DNA of 43,475 bases from Siphonobacter aquaeclarae (lineage in GTDB: Bacteria > Bacteroidota > Bacteroidia > Cytophagales > Spirosomataceae). The notes under the pieces were generated by a model that worked only from the letters and a program-made list of their open reading frames with translations, searched no databases and was not told the origin of the DNA. The stretch lies in assembly GCF_900103285.1 (NCBI RefSeq), contig NZ_FNGS01000014.1, positions 1-43,475 on the forward strand. The letters are read 5' to 3'. Shown in pieces: positions 1 through 8,850 of the stretch (position 1 is its first letter; each line of letters begins with the position of its first letter). A program made the translations under genes and the position numbers.

Positions 1-777
1 GCGGATGGATCTCAGGCCACCACATCCAATACTTCCGTCGCCCTGACTACCACCGGGCTGCCGGCCGGCAGTACCCTCTCCGGCAATACCGTCACTGTGC
101 CTGGTCAGGGTACCTGGACCTATGATCCGGCGACCGGCAATCTTACCTTCGATCCCGAAACGGGCTTCGCCAGTGACCCCACTCCGATTACTTATACCCT
201 CACCGAAACGGCGACCGGATTGACCAGCAATGGCACTGTTACCGTTGATTTTGACAGTCCGACACCGGTAACCCTTATCTCTTTCCGTGGAACGGACACG
301 CCGAACGGTGCAGAACTGGTCTGGGTAACCTCGGAAGAGAGGAATTTCGATCGCTTTGAAATTCAGCGGGCCAATGACGACGAGTTACATTTTGCAGCAA
401 TCGGCACCGTCCGGGGCGGAAAGACCAATTACCGGTATACCGATGCATCGAAAGGCTCCGGCACAGTCTATTACCGACTGAAAATGATCGACCAGGATGG
501 TACATCCAGCTATTCCCGCGTGGTTTCCATGCAGCGTGTTTATCTGGGAACCGTCTATCCCAACCCGTCGAAAGACTGGTCTGTCTTCCTTGACGTAGAC
601 CGTGTAGACTATTACCGGATAACCAATTTGAAGGGCCAGGAAATTGACGCCTCTGTTTCCCGGAAAGGAAGCCAGATTCAGGTCACGATCGGTCGCAATA
701 ATCCCGCCGGTATGTACCTGCTTACCTATCAAATTAACCATCTGCGTACGAGGGTCAAGGTAATCTTAACCGAGTAG
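1..777 (+). CDS. C-terminal part of a CshA-repeat T9SS-sorted surface protein (5' truncated by the window)
   Basis: The reading frame is open from base 1, so the gene starts upstream of the window and 258 codons are visible. The first 80 or so residues are one CshA-type fibril repeat, with the hallmark stretch GQGTWTYDPATGNLTFDPET. This is followed by a fibronectin-like module beginning TPVTLISFRG and containing the YYRLKMIDQDG pattern. The C-terminal 80 residues form a type A T9SS sorting domain starting VYPNPS and ending in a basic, hydrophobic tail. Such proteins are exported through the inner membrane, passed through the outer membrane by T9SS and attached to the surface. The CshA repeat is closely related at DNA level to one in the gene at 8851, so the two are paralogues. 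The function is probably adhesive. The ligand is unknown. Confidence 0.85.
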   Translation, partial: ADGSQATTSNTSVALTTTGLPAGSTLSGNTVTVPGQGTWTYDPATGNLTFDPETGFASDPTPITYTLTETATGLTSNGTVTVDFDSPTPVTLISFRGTDTPNGAELVWVTSEERNFDRFEIQRANDDELHFAAIGTVRGGKTNYRYTDASKGSGTVYYRLKMIDQDGTSSYSRVVSMQRVYLGTVYPNPSKDWSVFLDVDRVDYYRITNLKGQEIDASVSRKGSQIQVTIGRNNPAGMYLLTYQINHLRTRVKVILTE

Positions 778-794
778 CTTTATCTTTTAATACA

Positions 795-828
795 AGAAAG
801 GCGACGCGCTTCGGCGCGTCGCCTTTCT
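795..828. terminator. Strong hairpin between convergent genes
   Basis: A perfect 15-bp inverted repeat with a TTCG tetraloop lies 18 bases after the stop of the adhesin gene and 22 bases before the end of the minus-strand gene at 850. The stem is GC-rich with A/T at its base. Its symmetry and position between two converging genes suggest it ends transcription from both sides. Confidence 0.85.
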
Positions 829-849
829 CGTATATATGCATTCATCCGG

Positions 850-1578
850 CTAAACCATCATGTTTCTTTGGCCGTACAAAAACTCGCTGATCGGATATCC
901 TTCGAATGATCTCGCCTCTTTGCCGGTACAGTTATATGGCACGGCGCCGACGATACGCTGAGCCGTCAGGACATGAAACGGGAAGTGTTTATACGCCGGA
1001 TAAAAACCGCCTACATGTTGCATCAGTTGGCGACATAATTCCCGTTCTCTGCCTGTTAGTTGTTGGCGGTACCAACTGCCAATATAGTTGGTATCCAGAC
1101 CCGATAAATCACGGCAGTCCGGGGTTACGGGACAAGAGTCCGTCGCCATCACAAACCGATCCGAAAAGAAAACCGAAAAACAGGGTACCAGAAGGGACAG
1201 GTACACTTCAGCAAAGGTATCCCGTCTTACAATATCCCCTTTCTGGCAAGAGATGTGAAGCACTAGTTTCAGGCTTGGTTCCTGCAGGTGAGAAAAATCA
1301 GTTAATGCAAAATCCGGATACTCTCCTGCCAGGGTAGTGATCAGCTGTCCCCAGGGCACGAGGCGATTTTCCTTCCTCCGGGCCATTTTCCGGCCAACCA
1401 ACACCTTCAACTCTTCGTATCCGGGAAAATCATCCCTCATCGAAGGAAAGCCAATGGGATAATAGTGGTTCAGGTCATGCAGCAGGGAATACAATGTATT
1501 CCGGTCGTCTTCAGAGCTCATGTGGCCGGATTCTGGAGTTTGGATAATTCGGGATCCGTTAATCAGCCACATTTCCAA
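850..1578 (-). CDS. Hypothetical protein, family not recognised (242 aa)
   Basis: I do not recognise this protein. It is a soluble-looking 242-residue product with no signal peptide or membrane segment. Aromatic and proline-rich clusters occur around residues 38-55 (HYYPIGFPSMRDDFPGY) and 190-205 (GGFYPAYKHFPFHV). It has several cysteines, including two close together in CPVTPDC near residue 150. Codon use looks like that of its neighbours, and the frame is open throughout. The start could instead be the methionine at residue 20 (about base 1521), because the first 19 residues look weak. It converges on the adhesin gene and shares its hairpin terminator. Nothing around it indicates a function. 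Confidence 0.6.
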   Translation of the reverse strand: MEMWLINGSRIIQTPESGHMSSEDDRNTLYSLLHDLNHYYPIGFPSMRDDFPGYEELKVLVGRKMARRKENRLVPWGQLITTLAGEYPDFALTDFSHLQEPSLKLVLHISCQKGDIVRRDTFAEVYLSLLVPCFSVFFSDRFVMATDSCPVTPDCRDLSGLDTNYIGSWYRQQLTGRERELCRQLMQHVGGFYPAYKHFPFHVLTAQRIVGAVPYNCTGKEARSFEGYPISEFLYGQRNMMV

Positions 1579-1750
1579 TAATTGAAACAGGGCGGATCCG
1601 GTCCTTCCTTTTCAGTCAGGCGGTTATCGGGAGCGGAAAACGCCGGCAATTTAGGTGTTCTCCGAGACCGGAGTGAGTCACAAAAGCTGGCAATCGCCGC
1701 TTTTATTTCTGACATTCTCAGCAGGATTGCGAAGATCTGATCCCTGACCG

Positions 1751-1790
1751 GAAAAACAAAAAAGACGCCGCTTCAGGGAAACGACGTCTT
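1751..1790 (-). terminator. Minus-strand intrinsic terminator after a decayed gene
   Basis: A 9-bp stem with one mismatch (AAGACGCCG / CGACGTCTT) is followed on the minus strand by a T-rich run (the complement of GAAAAACAAAAA). It begins about 8 bases after the minus-strand stop at 1798. This is where a terminator would sit if the sequence upstream was once a gene. Confidence 0.6.
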
Positions 1791-1797
1791 CCGACTT

Positions 1798-2062
1798 TCA
1801 TTTATCCAACTCAAGAACTCTTTTGAGAAACTGCAACTTTTCCGGAGAATCTTCCCCGCTGTCGTCAAACAATTCAAAGCATATAGCCCGGCCGTCAGGT
1901 CAGGATCCCGTTGAAAGTGCTACCACTTCTGTAACTCATGCACAGACCGCGTATAGTGTTTACGGGGACTGACCATCGGAGTGCCCAAAAGACCTTTCAT
2001 TTCCCCCTTACCTGAATAACTCGGTCATTTGCCGCTAACGGGTATACGTCTTTTTCAGACAT
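1798..2062 (-). pseudogene. Decayed minus-strand gene (three short coding-like frames)
   Basis: Three short minus-strand frames lie end to end and read like protein. The first is 2062-1997, 21 aa from an ATG, beginning MSEKDVYPLA. The second is 2000-1920, 26 aa, whose ATG overlaps the first stop as ATGA, ending SVHELQKW. The third is the open stretch 1899-1798, about 34 codons with no start, ending QFLKRVLELDK. Each lies in a different frame, so two frameshifts would join them into one protein of under 90 residues. A T-run terminator follows immediately. The simplest reading is a small gene broken by indels. Three overlapping micro-ORFs are possible. I cannot name the family. Confidence 0.4.
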
Positions 2063-2535
2063 AAGTGAATGTAGAGAGAAAAACCTGAAGAAACTCGTCA
2101 CAATTGCATCAAAAAAAATTGTAATTGAATTGTGACAATATCAGTTTTTTGATACATTTTTCTTCAACAAATTCGGATAGTCTTTCAGCCCCCTTTTAGT
2201 GGCAAATGTGTTTCAGATTATTGGGCAAACGCATTGTTCATTTTCTTAAAAACTTCCCCAAAGACACCACAAAGGATACGCTGGATAACGACACGGTCCT
2301 ACCCGCAGAATTACGTATCTTCTTTTTTAGTCACATCGGCGCCTCTGAAAAAGGACGAATTCCCTTCCCGGAGGCAGAATGGTCTGTAACAGCTTCGCCT
2401 TAAACAGCGTTTGACAGTATTTCATAGTCGTCTCCGGCAATTGATTTATCCGCAGAATAATTTTACCTATTTTGTCACATATTTGCGATACGTTTCCTCC
2501 CGGAAATTGGTGCAGATTTAGGGCATTTACTTGTT
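2063..2535. other. Intergenic region upstream of the response regulator
   Basis: No convincing gene. A plus-strand frame at 2206-2403 (65 aa) has no recognisable domain and no ribosome-binding site, and I regard it as chance. The stretch 2095-2165 is AT-rich and includes a run of A followed by short TTG/CAA repeats. It probably holds the promoter of the gene at 2536, but I cannot fix a -7/-33 pair with confidence. Confidence 0.4.
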
Positions 2536-3198
2536 ATGCCGATAAAATTGATGAAGAGAATTCTTATCGTAGAAGACCATCCGATTGTCGCAACAGCGAC
2601 GACGCTGGCTGTCAGTCAATACCTGCCAGATGCAGTATGTGTTGATACCAACTCGTTCTGGAAAGCATTGGAACTGGTCGAAACCGAACCTTTTGATCTG
2701 GTAATTCTGGATCTGGGTATTCCTGGCGGAAACAGTATTCAGATGATCGAGAAACTTCGCAGCCGGCAGCCAAAGGTTCGCATCTTGATTTTCACCGGAA
2801 TGGAGGAAAACGTTTACGCGCTACCGTTTGTTAAGGCAGGCGCTAATGGATTTCTTTCGAAAAAAGCATCTGATGCCGAGTTTCGGCGTGCCATCGATAC
2901 GGTGCTGTTCCGAAACAAAATTTATGTCAGCGAAGACATTCACGATCTGACGCTCACTTCCTATTTCAAACCCAAAAAACGCGGCGGCGAAGAACTCGAA
3001 GCCCTGTCAGAGCGGGAAATGGAAATCCTGCAGCTGCTACACGCGCGAAAAGGAATTTCCGAAATCAGCACTATACTCAATCTTTCTACTTCTACGGTGA
3101 ATACCCACCGCGTCCGGATTTTCCGTAAGATGGGCGTCGATAATTTGATTGACCTGGTAATGAAATACGAAGTCCTGATTCAATCACGTCAGCCATAA
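2536..3198 (+). CDS. NarL/FixJ-type response regulator
   Basis: A 220-residue two-component response regulator that binds DNA when phosphorylated. Residues 7-125 form a receiver domain: acidic pocket E13/D14, phospho-acceptor D59 in LVILDLGIPGG, switch T87 in IFTGME, and K109 in FLSKK. Residues 150-213 form a LuxR-type helix-turn-helix, starting LSEREMEILQLL and containing STSTVNTHRVRIFRKMGV. The start at 2536 gives MPIKLMKRILIVEDH. The internal ATG at 2551 (MKRILIVEDH) would match most family members equally well. The gene overlaps the convergent sensor-kinase gene by 15 bases at the 3' end. That kinase is a plausible partner, although the two do not form an operon. Confidence 0.9.
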   Translation: MPIKLMKRILIVEDHPIVATATTLAVSQYLPDAVCVDTNSFWKALELVETEPFDLVILDLGIPGGNSIQMIEKLRSRQPKVRILIFTGMEENVYALPFVKAGANGFLSKKASDAEFRRAIDTVLFRNKIYVSEDIHDLTLTSYFKPKKRGGEELEALSEREMEILQLLHARKGISEISTILNLSTSTVNTHRVRIFRKMGVDNLIDLVMKYEVLIQSRQP

Positions 3199-6100
3199 AG
3201 TCACAATAGTGCCATCGGAGCCTGATACTACTTCCAGTCGAACTCCGAGCAGATCTGTTATTTCTTTGACAATGATCAGCCCCAGCCCGAGATTAACCGG
3301 AACTCGGGGCGCCAGGTTTTCATTCTGTTCGGAAAACCGGAAATTTAGCCATTCAACAATTTCAGCAGGCATTCCGCTGCCAGTATCGGCCACGGTGATC
3401 AGCACGTCGCGGTTCGGTCCATACATTGCCTGTAGCGTCAGGGTACTTCCGTAAGTATGCTTAAGTGCGTTATCTATCAGGTTGTGAATGACGATTTCCA
3501 GCATCTGCTCACGCGTGGCGACCTTCACTGGTCCGTGATCAAGGACAACAATCCGTGTTTGGCTTTCTTCGGCTATTTCCTCGAAAAAGATTGCTTTTGC
3601 CCGAAGGATCGTCCTGACTTCCACATCATCCGAAAGAAGGCCATCGTTCTGCAGGTAGGTTGCCTTGGTGAATTTCAGAAGATTATCAGCGAAGTCGACA
3701 ACTTTCCCGGTTGATTGGCGCAAACGCAGGCCGATTTGAGCCGTCAGTGAATCAGGTTTGGCGTTGTTGACCCGGTCTACGAAAACCGGAAGTGTCTTGT
3801 TCAAGAACCTAAGCGGCGTCAGCAAGTCATGATTCAGAGCACTGATGATCCGTAGCTGGATCTGAAGCTGCGTCTCCAGTGCGGCATCTGCTTTCCGGAC
3901 ATCGTCCAGCGCTCTCGAAAGATGTCGGGTGCGTTCGTCGACTTTTTCCCGGAGCGCTTCGTTTTGCCTTTTCAGGCGGAGAAAACGCCAGTGAATATAC
4001 GCTCTGATCAGAACCACTAACATTAGCAATGCGGCCAACCAGAACCAGGCGCTCAGGTACCAGGGCGTGGGAATGTGTATGAAGATTTTCTTCTCAAGGT
4101 ATTTTCCTTGAAAACCCGTCACTTTTTGTATCGTGAGCACATAATCGCCGGGCGCGAACGTATACAGCCGGAACGACTGATCCGGGTCGGCTTTTATCCA
4201 GCGTCCTTCTCCGGGTTCGTCACGTTTTTGTATCCGGTATTGAAACAGGAGATTTTCGCCGTTGTGAAACAGGGGAGTCGTAAGGCCAAAATTCACGTAC
4301 TGGTAGTCGGACGGCAGTCGCAACGAATCGGCAACCGGTTGATCTGCCCCGTCAATTGAAATATGATCAATGAAAAAGGGGGAAGAAAGATCCGGTATCG
4401 GGACCGATTCGGGCCGAAACCATACCAGTCCGTTGATCGACGGAAAAGAGAAACGACCGTCGGCCAGTTTTGCCATACAGGGTTGACAGCCGCCGTTGAA
4501 CTCATTGGTAATAAATCCATCACTGCGGTTATAATACACATAAAAGACAGAGGAAGCCCGCCCTTCCGCGTAGGCCAGCATGTCGGCTTTGTGTGCCCGA
4601 AAAAGTCCCTTATTGGTGGAAATCCAGAAGTCTCCGTTTCGATCTTCAGCGATGCAGTGCGCATGATTCAAAAATCCATCGGTATCAGACTGGATTCGGC
4701 GCAGATGCCCGTTATGAAACAGGTAGATTCCGTCTCCGTATGTCGTGATCCACAGCACACCGGGTGCCGAAGCATACAAGCTTCGAATAACGGCTCCCTC
4801 CAATCCGACAAAAGCCAGCTTACGGCGTGCCAGACTGGCAACAAACAAACCGCGCGTCGTACCAAACCAGTGCCTGCCCGGTATATCCTGGCATTGAAAT
4901 CCAATCTGGGCACCGGTTGAAAATACGGAATCCCTGTAGATACCTTTCGCTGAAATATAGCCTACTTTACCCGTCCGGAACCCGAGCCATATTCCGTCGT
5001 CGAAGCCTTGATATAAATTGGCGGGGGCATCGCGAAAAGTGACCATCGATCTAATTGAACCACTCGCCGGGTCCACACGTACGATACTTCGTCCGTCCTG
5101 TATCCATACATTCCCGTCTCGCGCCTTCACCATGTTAAACCGGCCAAAAGCTCCTTTTACCTTCAGCTTTTCAAGCAGCCGCGTTTCTACCCTGTTTTCT
5201 TTTACTATTAATCCTTCAGGGATCATTATTCCGCCGTTTTTCAACGGCACCTGAGCATAAAAGACATTGTGAAAATCCTTGTTAACAGTATCCAGAAAGG
5301 TTTGAAAGGAATTTTGCCTCAGAACGAACAAACCCTTCGAGAAACTTCCCAGAAAGACAACCCGGCTCGCTTCATCGTAAAGCATGGTAGAAATCAGGTG
5401 CTCTTCCATGTCGAATCCAGAGATCAGGATTTGGGTTGTCAGGCTGCCGTCCTTCTCTGCGATGACCCGATAAAGATTATTTCCCAGAACAGCAAAAACC
5501 TGACCGTGGCACCTGTTTTGAAATAATCGGATCTTCTCCTTCTGCCTTGCGAAAAGGGGGTCCTGTCTGATCGCTCCCAGCAGTTGTTTCTGCTCCTGAC
5601 CGTCAGAACGGAAACGCAGAAACTGGTCTCCCTCCCCATAGAGGTGATAATACAGTTCTCCTCCCAGACTGAAGAAATTATCCGAGCAGACAACCTTGCG
5701 GTTTTGGCGGATAACTCGATTACGCATGTTAGGCTCCGATGGAAATGGCTCAAAATAGGATTTCCCGGAAATACCCCGCTGGTACAAAACCTTCTCTTTA
5801 TCAATCAGCGCCACCTTTCCCGGCAGAAAGACGAAATAGCGCCCGGATGAAGCAGGGATAGCAGCTGCCAGAGTTTTTTCCGGTAAACGAAGCAACCGTA
5901 TAAACGGCCGGTCTATTACCGTTGCGGAATCGTAACGAACCTTACCCGCATGGATACGAAGAATCTCCCCATGCTCCGTTATTCCCACCAGAGCGCCGCC
6001 CTGAACCATCCGTGATAACCCGAATAATCTGTCACTCCTTGTCTTTAAAATGTCTTTGGAGAATGCCTGTATTCGTTGTCCGTCAAAGCGGGCCAATCCG

Positions 6101-6291
6101 GCTTCCGTAGCTACCCACAGGAATCCACCGCTTCCGACTGCAAGCCCTTTGATGCTGTTTTGCGGAAGACCGTTTTCGTCCGTATAATGCCGGACGGAAT
6201 AGTGGGCGGTCTCCTGCGCACGAACGGTCAATGGCATCCGCAATCCAGTCAGGAGAAAAAACAGAAGTAACAAACGCGATCGTACTAACAT
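3184..6291 (-). CDS. Propeller/Y_Y_Y periplasmic-sensing histidine kinase
   Basis: A membrane sensor kinase of about 1035 residues. From the N-terminus it has a signal peptide (MLVRSRLLLLFFLLTG... cleaved near VRAQE) and two-component-regulator propeller repeats over roughly residues 30-640 (GFLWVATEAGLARFDG, DFWISTNKGLFR). A Y_Y_Y domain follows at about 655-730, then one transmembrane helix near 740-762 and a short coiled coil. The kinase core has phospho-acceptor H821 in the unusual H-box NHDLLTPL, and an ATPase domain with N-box HNLIDNALKH, DTGSGMP and GLGLIIV. The open frame extends 90 codons further upstream (to 6561), but the ATG at 6291 gives a proper signal peptide and is preferred. 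There is no fused receiver or AraC domain, so unlike the classic hybrid systems it needs a separate regulator, possibly the converging gene at 2536. Confidence 0.9.
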   Translation of the reverse strand: MLVRSRLLLLFFLLTGLRMPLTVRAQETAHYSVRHYTDENGLPQNSIKGLAVGSGGFLWVATEAGLARFDGQRIQAFSKDILKTRSDRLFGLSRMVQGGALVGITEHGEILRIHAGKVRYDSATVIDRPFIRLLRLPEKTLAAAIPASSGRYFVFLPGKVALIDKEKVLYQRGISGKSYFEPFPSEPNMRNRVIRQNRKVVCSDNFFSLGGELYYHLYGEGDQFLRFRSDGQEQKQLLGAIRQDPLFARQKEKIRLFQNRCHGQVFAVLGNNLYRVIAEKDGSLTTQILISGFDMEEHLISTMLYDEASRVVFLGSFSKGLFVLRQNSFQTFLDTVNKDFHNVFYAQVPLKNGGIMIPEGLIVKENRVETRLLEKLKVKGAFGRFNMVKARDGNVWIQDGRSIVRVDPASGSIRSMVTFRDAPANLYQGFDDGIWLGFRTGKVGYISAKGIYRDSVFSTGAQIGFQCQDIPGRHWFGTTRGLFVASLARRKLAFVGLEGAVIRSLYASAPGVLWITTYGDGIYLFHNGHLRRIQSDTDGFLNHAHCIAEDRNGDFWISTNKGLFRAHKADMLAYAEGRASSVFYVYYNRSDGFITNEFNGGCQPCMAKLADGRFSFPSINGLVWFRPESVPIPDLSSPFFIDHISIDGADQPVADSLRLPSDYQYVNFGLTTPLFHNGENLLFQYRIQKRDEPGEGRWIKADPDQSFRLYTFAPGDYVLTIQKVTGFQGKYLEKKIFIHIPTPWYLSAWFWLAALLMLVVLIRAYIHWRFLRLKRQNEALREKVDERTRHLSRALDDVRKADAALETQLQIQLRIISALNHDLLTPLRFLNKTLPVFVDRVNNAKPDSLTAQIGLRLRQSTGKVVDFADNLLKFTKATYLQNDGLLSDDVEVRTILRAKAIFFEEIAEESQTRIVVLDHGPVKVATREQMLEIVIHNLIDNALKHTYGSTLTLQAMYGPNRDVLITVADTGSGMPAEIVEWLNFRFSEQNENLAPRVPVNLGLGLIIVKEITDLLGVRLEVVSGSDGTIVTLWLT

Positions 6292-6600
6292 GCGACCAGC
6301 AAATTGAAGGCAGGGCGGTGATTGTTGAAAGGAATTGAACGCAGCCAGGTTCCGGTTTTCCGGGTCCGGGACTAAGGCAGTTTCGCCCAAAACAAGGGGC
6401 CGTTTGTAAACATACCTATCTAAAGGAGAAGCGAAAAATAACAGTGGGAAATTTTTCAGTTTGCATGGCACATTTTCACTGCAACGTCTTTTCATCGTAG
6501 CTTGAAAATTTCCCTTCTTACCTGAATGAAAAGAAAACAACCCTCTTTTTATTGAATACATAGTCCATTTTCCAGCCGACTCCTTTTCTGGCAGACAGCC

Positions 6601-7923
6601 TTATTGTATAACCACCCTAAGCTCTTTCGCTTCGTACCTGGCACGAAGCCATTTGCGAAGCCTGTTTGCCTCTTTCGACGATATTGGCTTCCTGCTGGAA
6701 ACCAGCGCGACCAGCGTCGTGTCCCGGGCCCTTCCATCTGCTCCGAAGAGTACCACGTCAGTCAATCCGAGCGAGCGGATTCCGGGATACAGTATATGCA
6801 GTTCCCTGGCAACAGCCGAATCAGCAGCGCGAATCCGGGATACTGCCGATTTCATCGTATCCGGCTTGCTTTGCCGGCCGAATACGTCTTCAAGGATACT
6901 GGCTTTAATTTGTGAGAAATCTATTTCCTGCCGGGCATTCAAGCCTTGTTTGACGTTTAGCCTTACCCGTGGCAGACCATATTCACGCAGATGTCCCGCC
7001 AGGGTATCAACTCTAGCTTGAGATATTTCCTTTCCGATAAGCAGTAAATTGATTTCCATACGATCCGGGTTGTAATTGAAGGATTTCAGGACAACCTGTG
7101 TATCCGGGAAACGAAACTTCTCTTCGACAAACCGGCGCGCATTACTTTCAAAAATGCTTTTATCGACGATGCGGTATGCCAGCAGAATACTCGGAAGAAT
7201 GGTCACAAGAGTGATGCCGATCAGGTAGCGATTGACTCGCCTTTCAGTAGCACTATCCCGAAAATGCACGCGTTTGAGTCGCAGGTATCGCGCGATCAGA
7301 AAGGTGGCTATTGCAATGAAAACACTGTTGATGAAGTACAGGTAGATCGCCCCGAGTGAGAAAAACCAGTTCCCGTTTGCCAGACCGAAGCCCGTTGTAC
7401 AAAGCGGTGGCATCAGAGCTGTTGCGATCGCGACGCCGGGAATCACATTCGTCCGCTCCTCGCGTGAGGCAGCCACCATTCCTGCCAACCCGCCGAAAAG
7501 AGCGATGAACACATCCCAGATCGACGGGGACGTCCGCGCCAGCAATTCAGATTGTGCTTCGTGAAGTGGAGTGATGCAGAAGTACAGCGTTGACGTCAGA
7601 ATACTGAATAATGTAGCAATGAGCAGGTTTCTTCCACTTCTTTTTATCAGTCCGAGGTCATTGACGGCGATCCCCAGGCCTATTCCCATGACCGGGCCCA
7701 TGATCGGGGAGATCAGCATGGCACCTATAATAACGGCCGTAGAATTGACATTCAAACCTATCGAAGCGATAAAAACGGCAAATATCAATGCCCATAGATT
7801 TGCGCCATGAAAGTCGACATTTTTTCGAATTCGTTCCTGAATCAGAGCATCGCCTTCCCTGCCATCCTGCAAACTAAAATTGCGGGCAAAAAAAACCTTT
7901 ATTGTGCGAATAAAATCATTCAT
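6601..7923 (-). CDS. DUF389 family integral membrane protein
   Basis: A 440-residue inner-membrane protein of the DUF389 (TIGR00341/TIGR00271-like) family, whose function is not established. The family signature is clear: ASIGLNVNSTAVIIGAMLIS followed by PIMGPVMGIGLG near residues 53-83, then several more membrane helices (including GVAIATALMPPLCTTGFGLA). The last helix is at about 228-250, and a soluble C-terminal region of about 190 residues follows. The N-terminal 40 residues are charged and cytoplasmic-looking. The gene stands alone behind the sensor kinase, with about 310 bases between the two starts-to-stops, so no operon partner is evident. The role could be transport or envelope maintenance, but the sequence does not decide. 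Confidence 0.85.
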   Translation of the reverse strand: MNDFIRTIKVFFARNFSLQDGREGDALIQERIRKNVDFHGANLWALIFAVFIASIGLNVNSTAVIIGAMLISPIMGPVMGIGLGIAVNDLGLIKRSGRNLLIATLFSILTSTLYFCITPLHEAQSELLARTSPSIWDVFIALFGGLAGMVAASREERTNVIPGVAIATALMPPLCTTGFGLANGNWFFSLGAIYLYFINSVFIAIATFLIARYLRLKRVHFRDSATERRVNRYLIGITLVTILPSILLAYRIVDKSIFESNARRFVEEKFRFPDTQVVLKSFNYNPDRMEINLLLIGKEISQARVDTLAGHLREYGLPRVRLNVKQGLNARQEIDFSQIKASILEDVFGRQSKPDTMKSAVSRIRAADSAVARELHILYPGIRSLGLTDVVLFGADGRARDTTLVALVSSRKPISSKEANRLRKWLRARYEAKELRVVIQ

Positions 7924-8138
7924 AGCCTGTCATCGAACGGGCCTCGGTGACGGGTACGGGGCCATAATAACACAGAAAGGAAAAGGCAAATCAAAACAAC
8001 CTGTATCAATTCAGCTATTGCCGCCTGATTTTAACGAAGCGACAAATAACGCATAATAGAGAAGACCATTTTATCAGATAACTATTCCTCTGATGTCAGA
8101 ATAATGTTACCATCTAGCAAAACAGATCGACTGTTTAG

Positions 8139-8282
8139 CGAATAATCGACATCGAAGATTTTCCGCGGCAATCCATTTTTGAATGCAAGTTACTTGAGGA
8201 AGCTGTCTTAGGCTCCATCAGAATGACATACCGGGCCGACGTGGCGGAACAAGCCGGACGGTATTGTCACCAATTTAGTTGA
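8139..8282 (+). pseudogene. Possible decayed short gene in front of a terminator
   Basis: A plus-strand frame of 47 codons is open from 8139 to the stop at 8280-8282 and reads like protein (for example LLEEAVLGSIRMTYRADVAE near its end), but it has no ATG at its beginning. An ATG frame at 8104 (13 codons) runs into it in another phase, suggesting a frameshift. An intrinsic terminator starts 13 bases after the stop. It is either a gene remnant or a very small gene starting at the ATG at 8223 (19 aa). No family is recognised. Confidence 0.3.
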
Positions 8283-8294
8283 AAGGATAACGAT

Positions 8295-8328
8295 AAACCT
8301 GGTTGTTCATGACGGCCAGGTTTTTTGC
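8295..8328 (+). terminator. Plus-strand intrinsic terminator
   Basis: An 8-bp perfect stem (AAACCTGG / CCAGGTTT) with a 13-base loop merges into a run of six or more T. No intact plus-strand gene lies upstream, so it appears to belong to the decayed frame ending at 8282 or to an unannotated small RNA. Confidence 0.65.
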
Positions 8329-8850
8329 CTTACACACTAAGACGGCCCGTCCCCAGCTCAGAAGGGCAAAACGTCCGGTTAGGTGAACAGGAGCCTAAAC
8401 CAGTTTTATAATATTTTTGCGACAAAACAGACGCTGCGTCTACAGGGAATTAACAGATTTATGATCCATACCTCATTTTCCTTTCGCGCATCTTTGCAAC
8501 GTTACATGCTCAGCTGACATATTCCGATACGCCACCCTGTTCCGGCGTCCCTATTCAATCCGCCTGACCTGAAAATTACGCATATCTAAACGCGCGATTC
8601 ATCGTCTTATATTGAAATTATTCCGCCCGTCTGCATCCGGTAAAATACATGTTTTGATGCTCTTTTGAGCCATTCAACGTTTAGAGTATCCCTGCCTGCG
8701 CGGAGTTATCGTCTGGCAACCCACCCGCCACTGATCGAATACTTTTTTCTATTCGTCGCGCGTAGATGAGGAGTCTATTGTTCCTGCTTTGTATGCAGTT
8801 CATCACACAGTTTAATATCATTTTCTGATTTATTCGAGCGTTCACAAGCA
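8329..8850. other. Intergenic region upstream of the surface operon
   Basis: No gene is supported. A minus-strand frame at 8681-8938 overlaps the start of the next gene and has no protein character. The region should carry the promoter of the operon at 8851, but no clear Bacteroidota -33/-7 pair stands out. I also see nothing convincing in 7924-8100. Confidence 0.4.

Noticed and set aside
2206-2403. 65-aa plus-strand frame before the response regulator
   Set aside because: No ribosome-binding signal, no recognised motif, and composition no better than chance.
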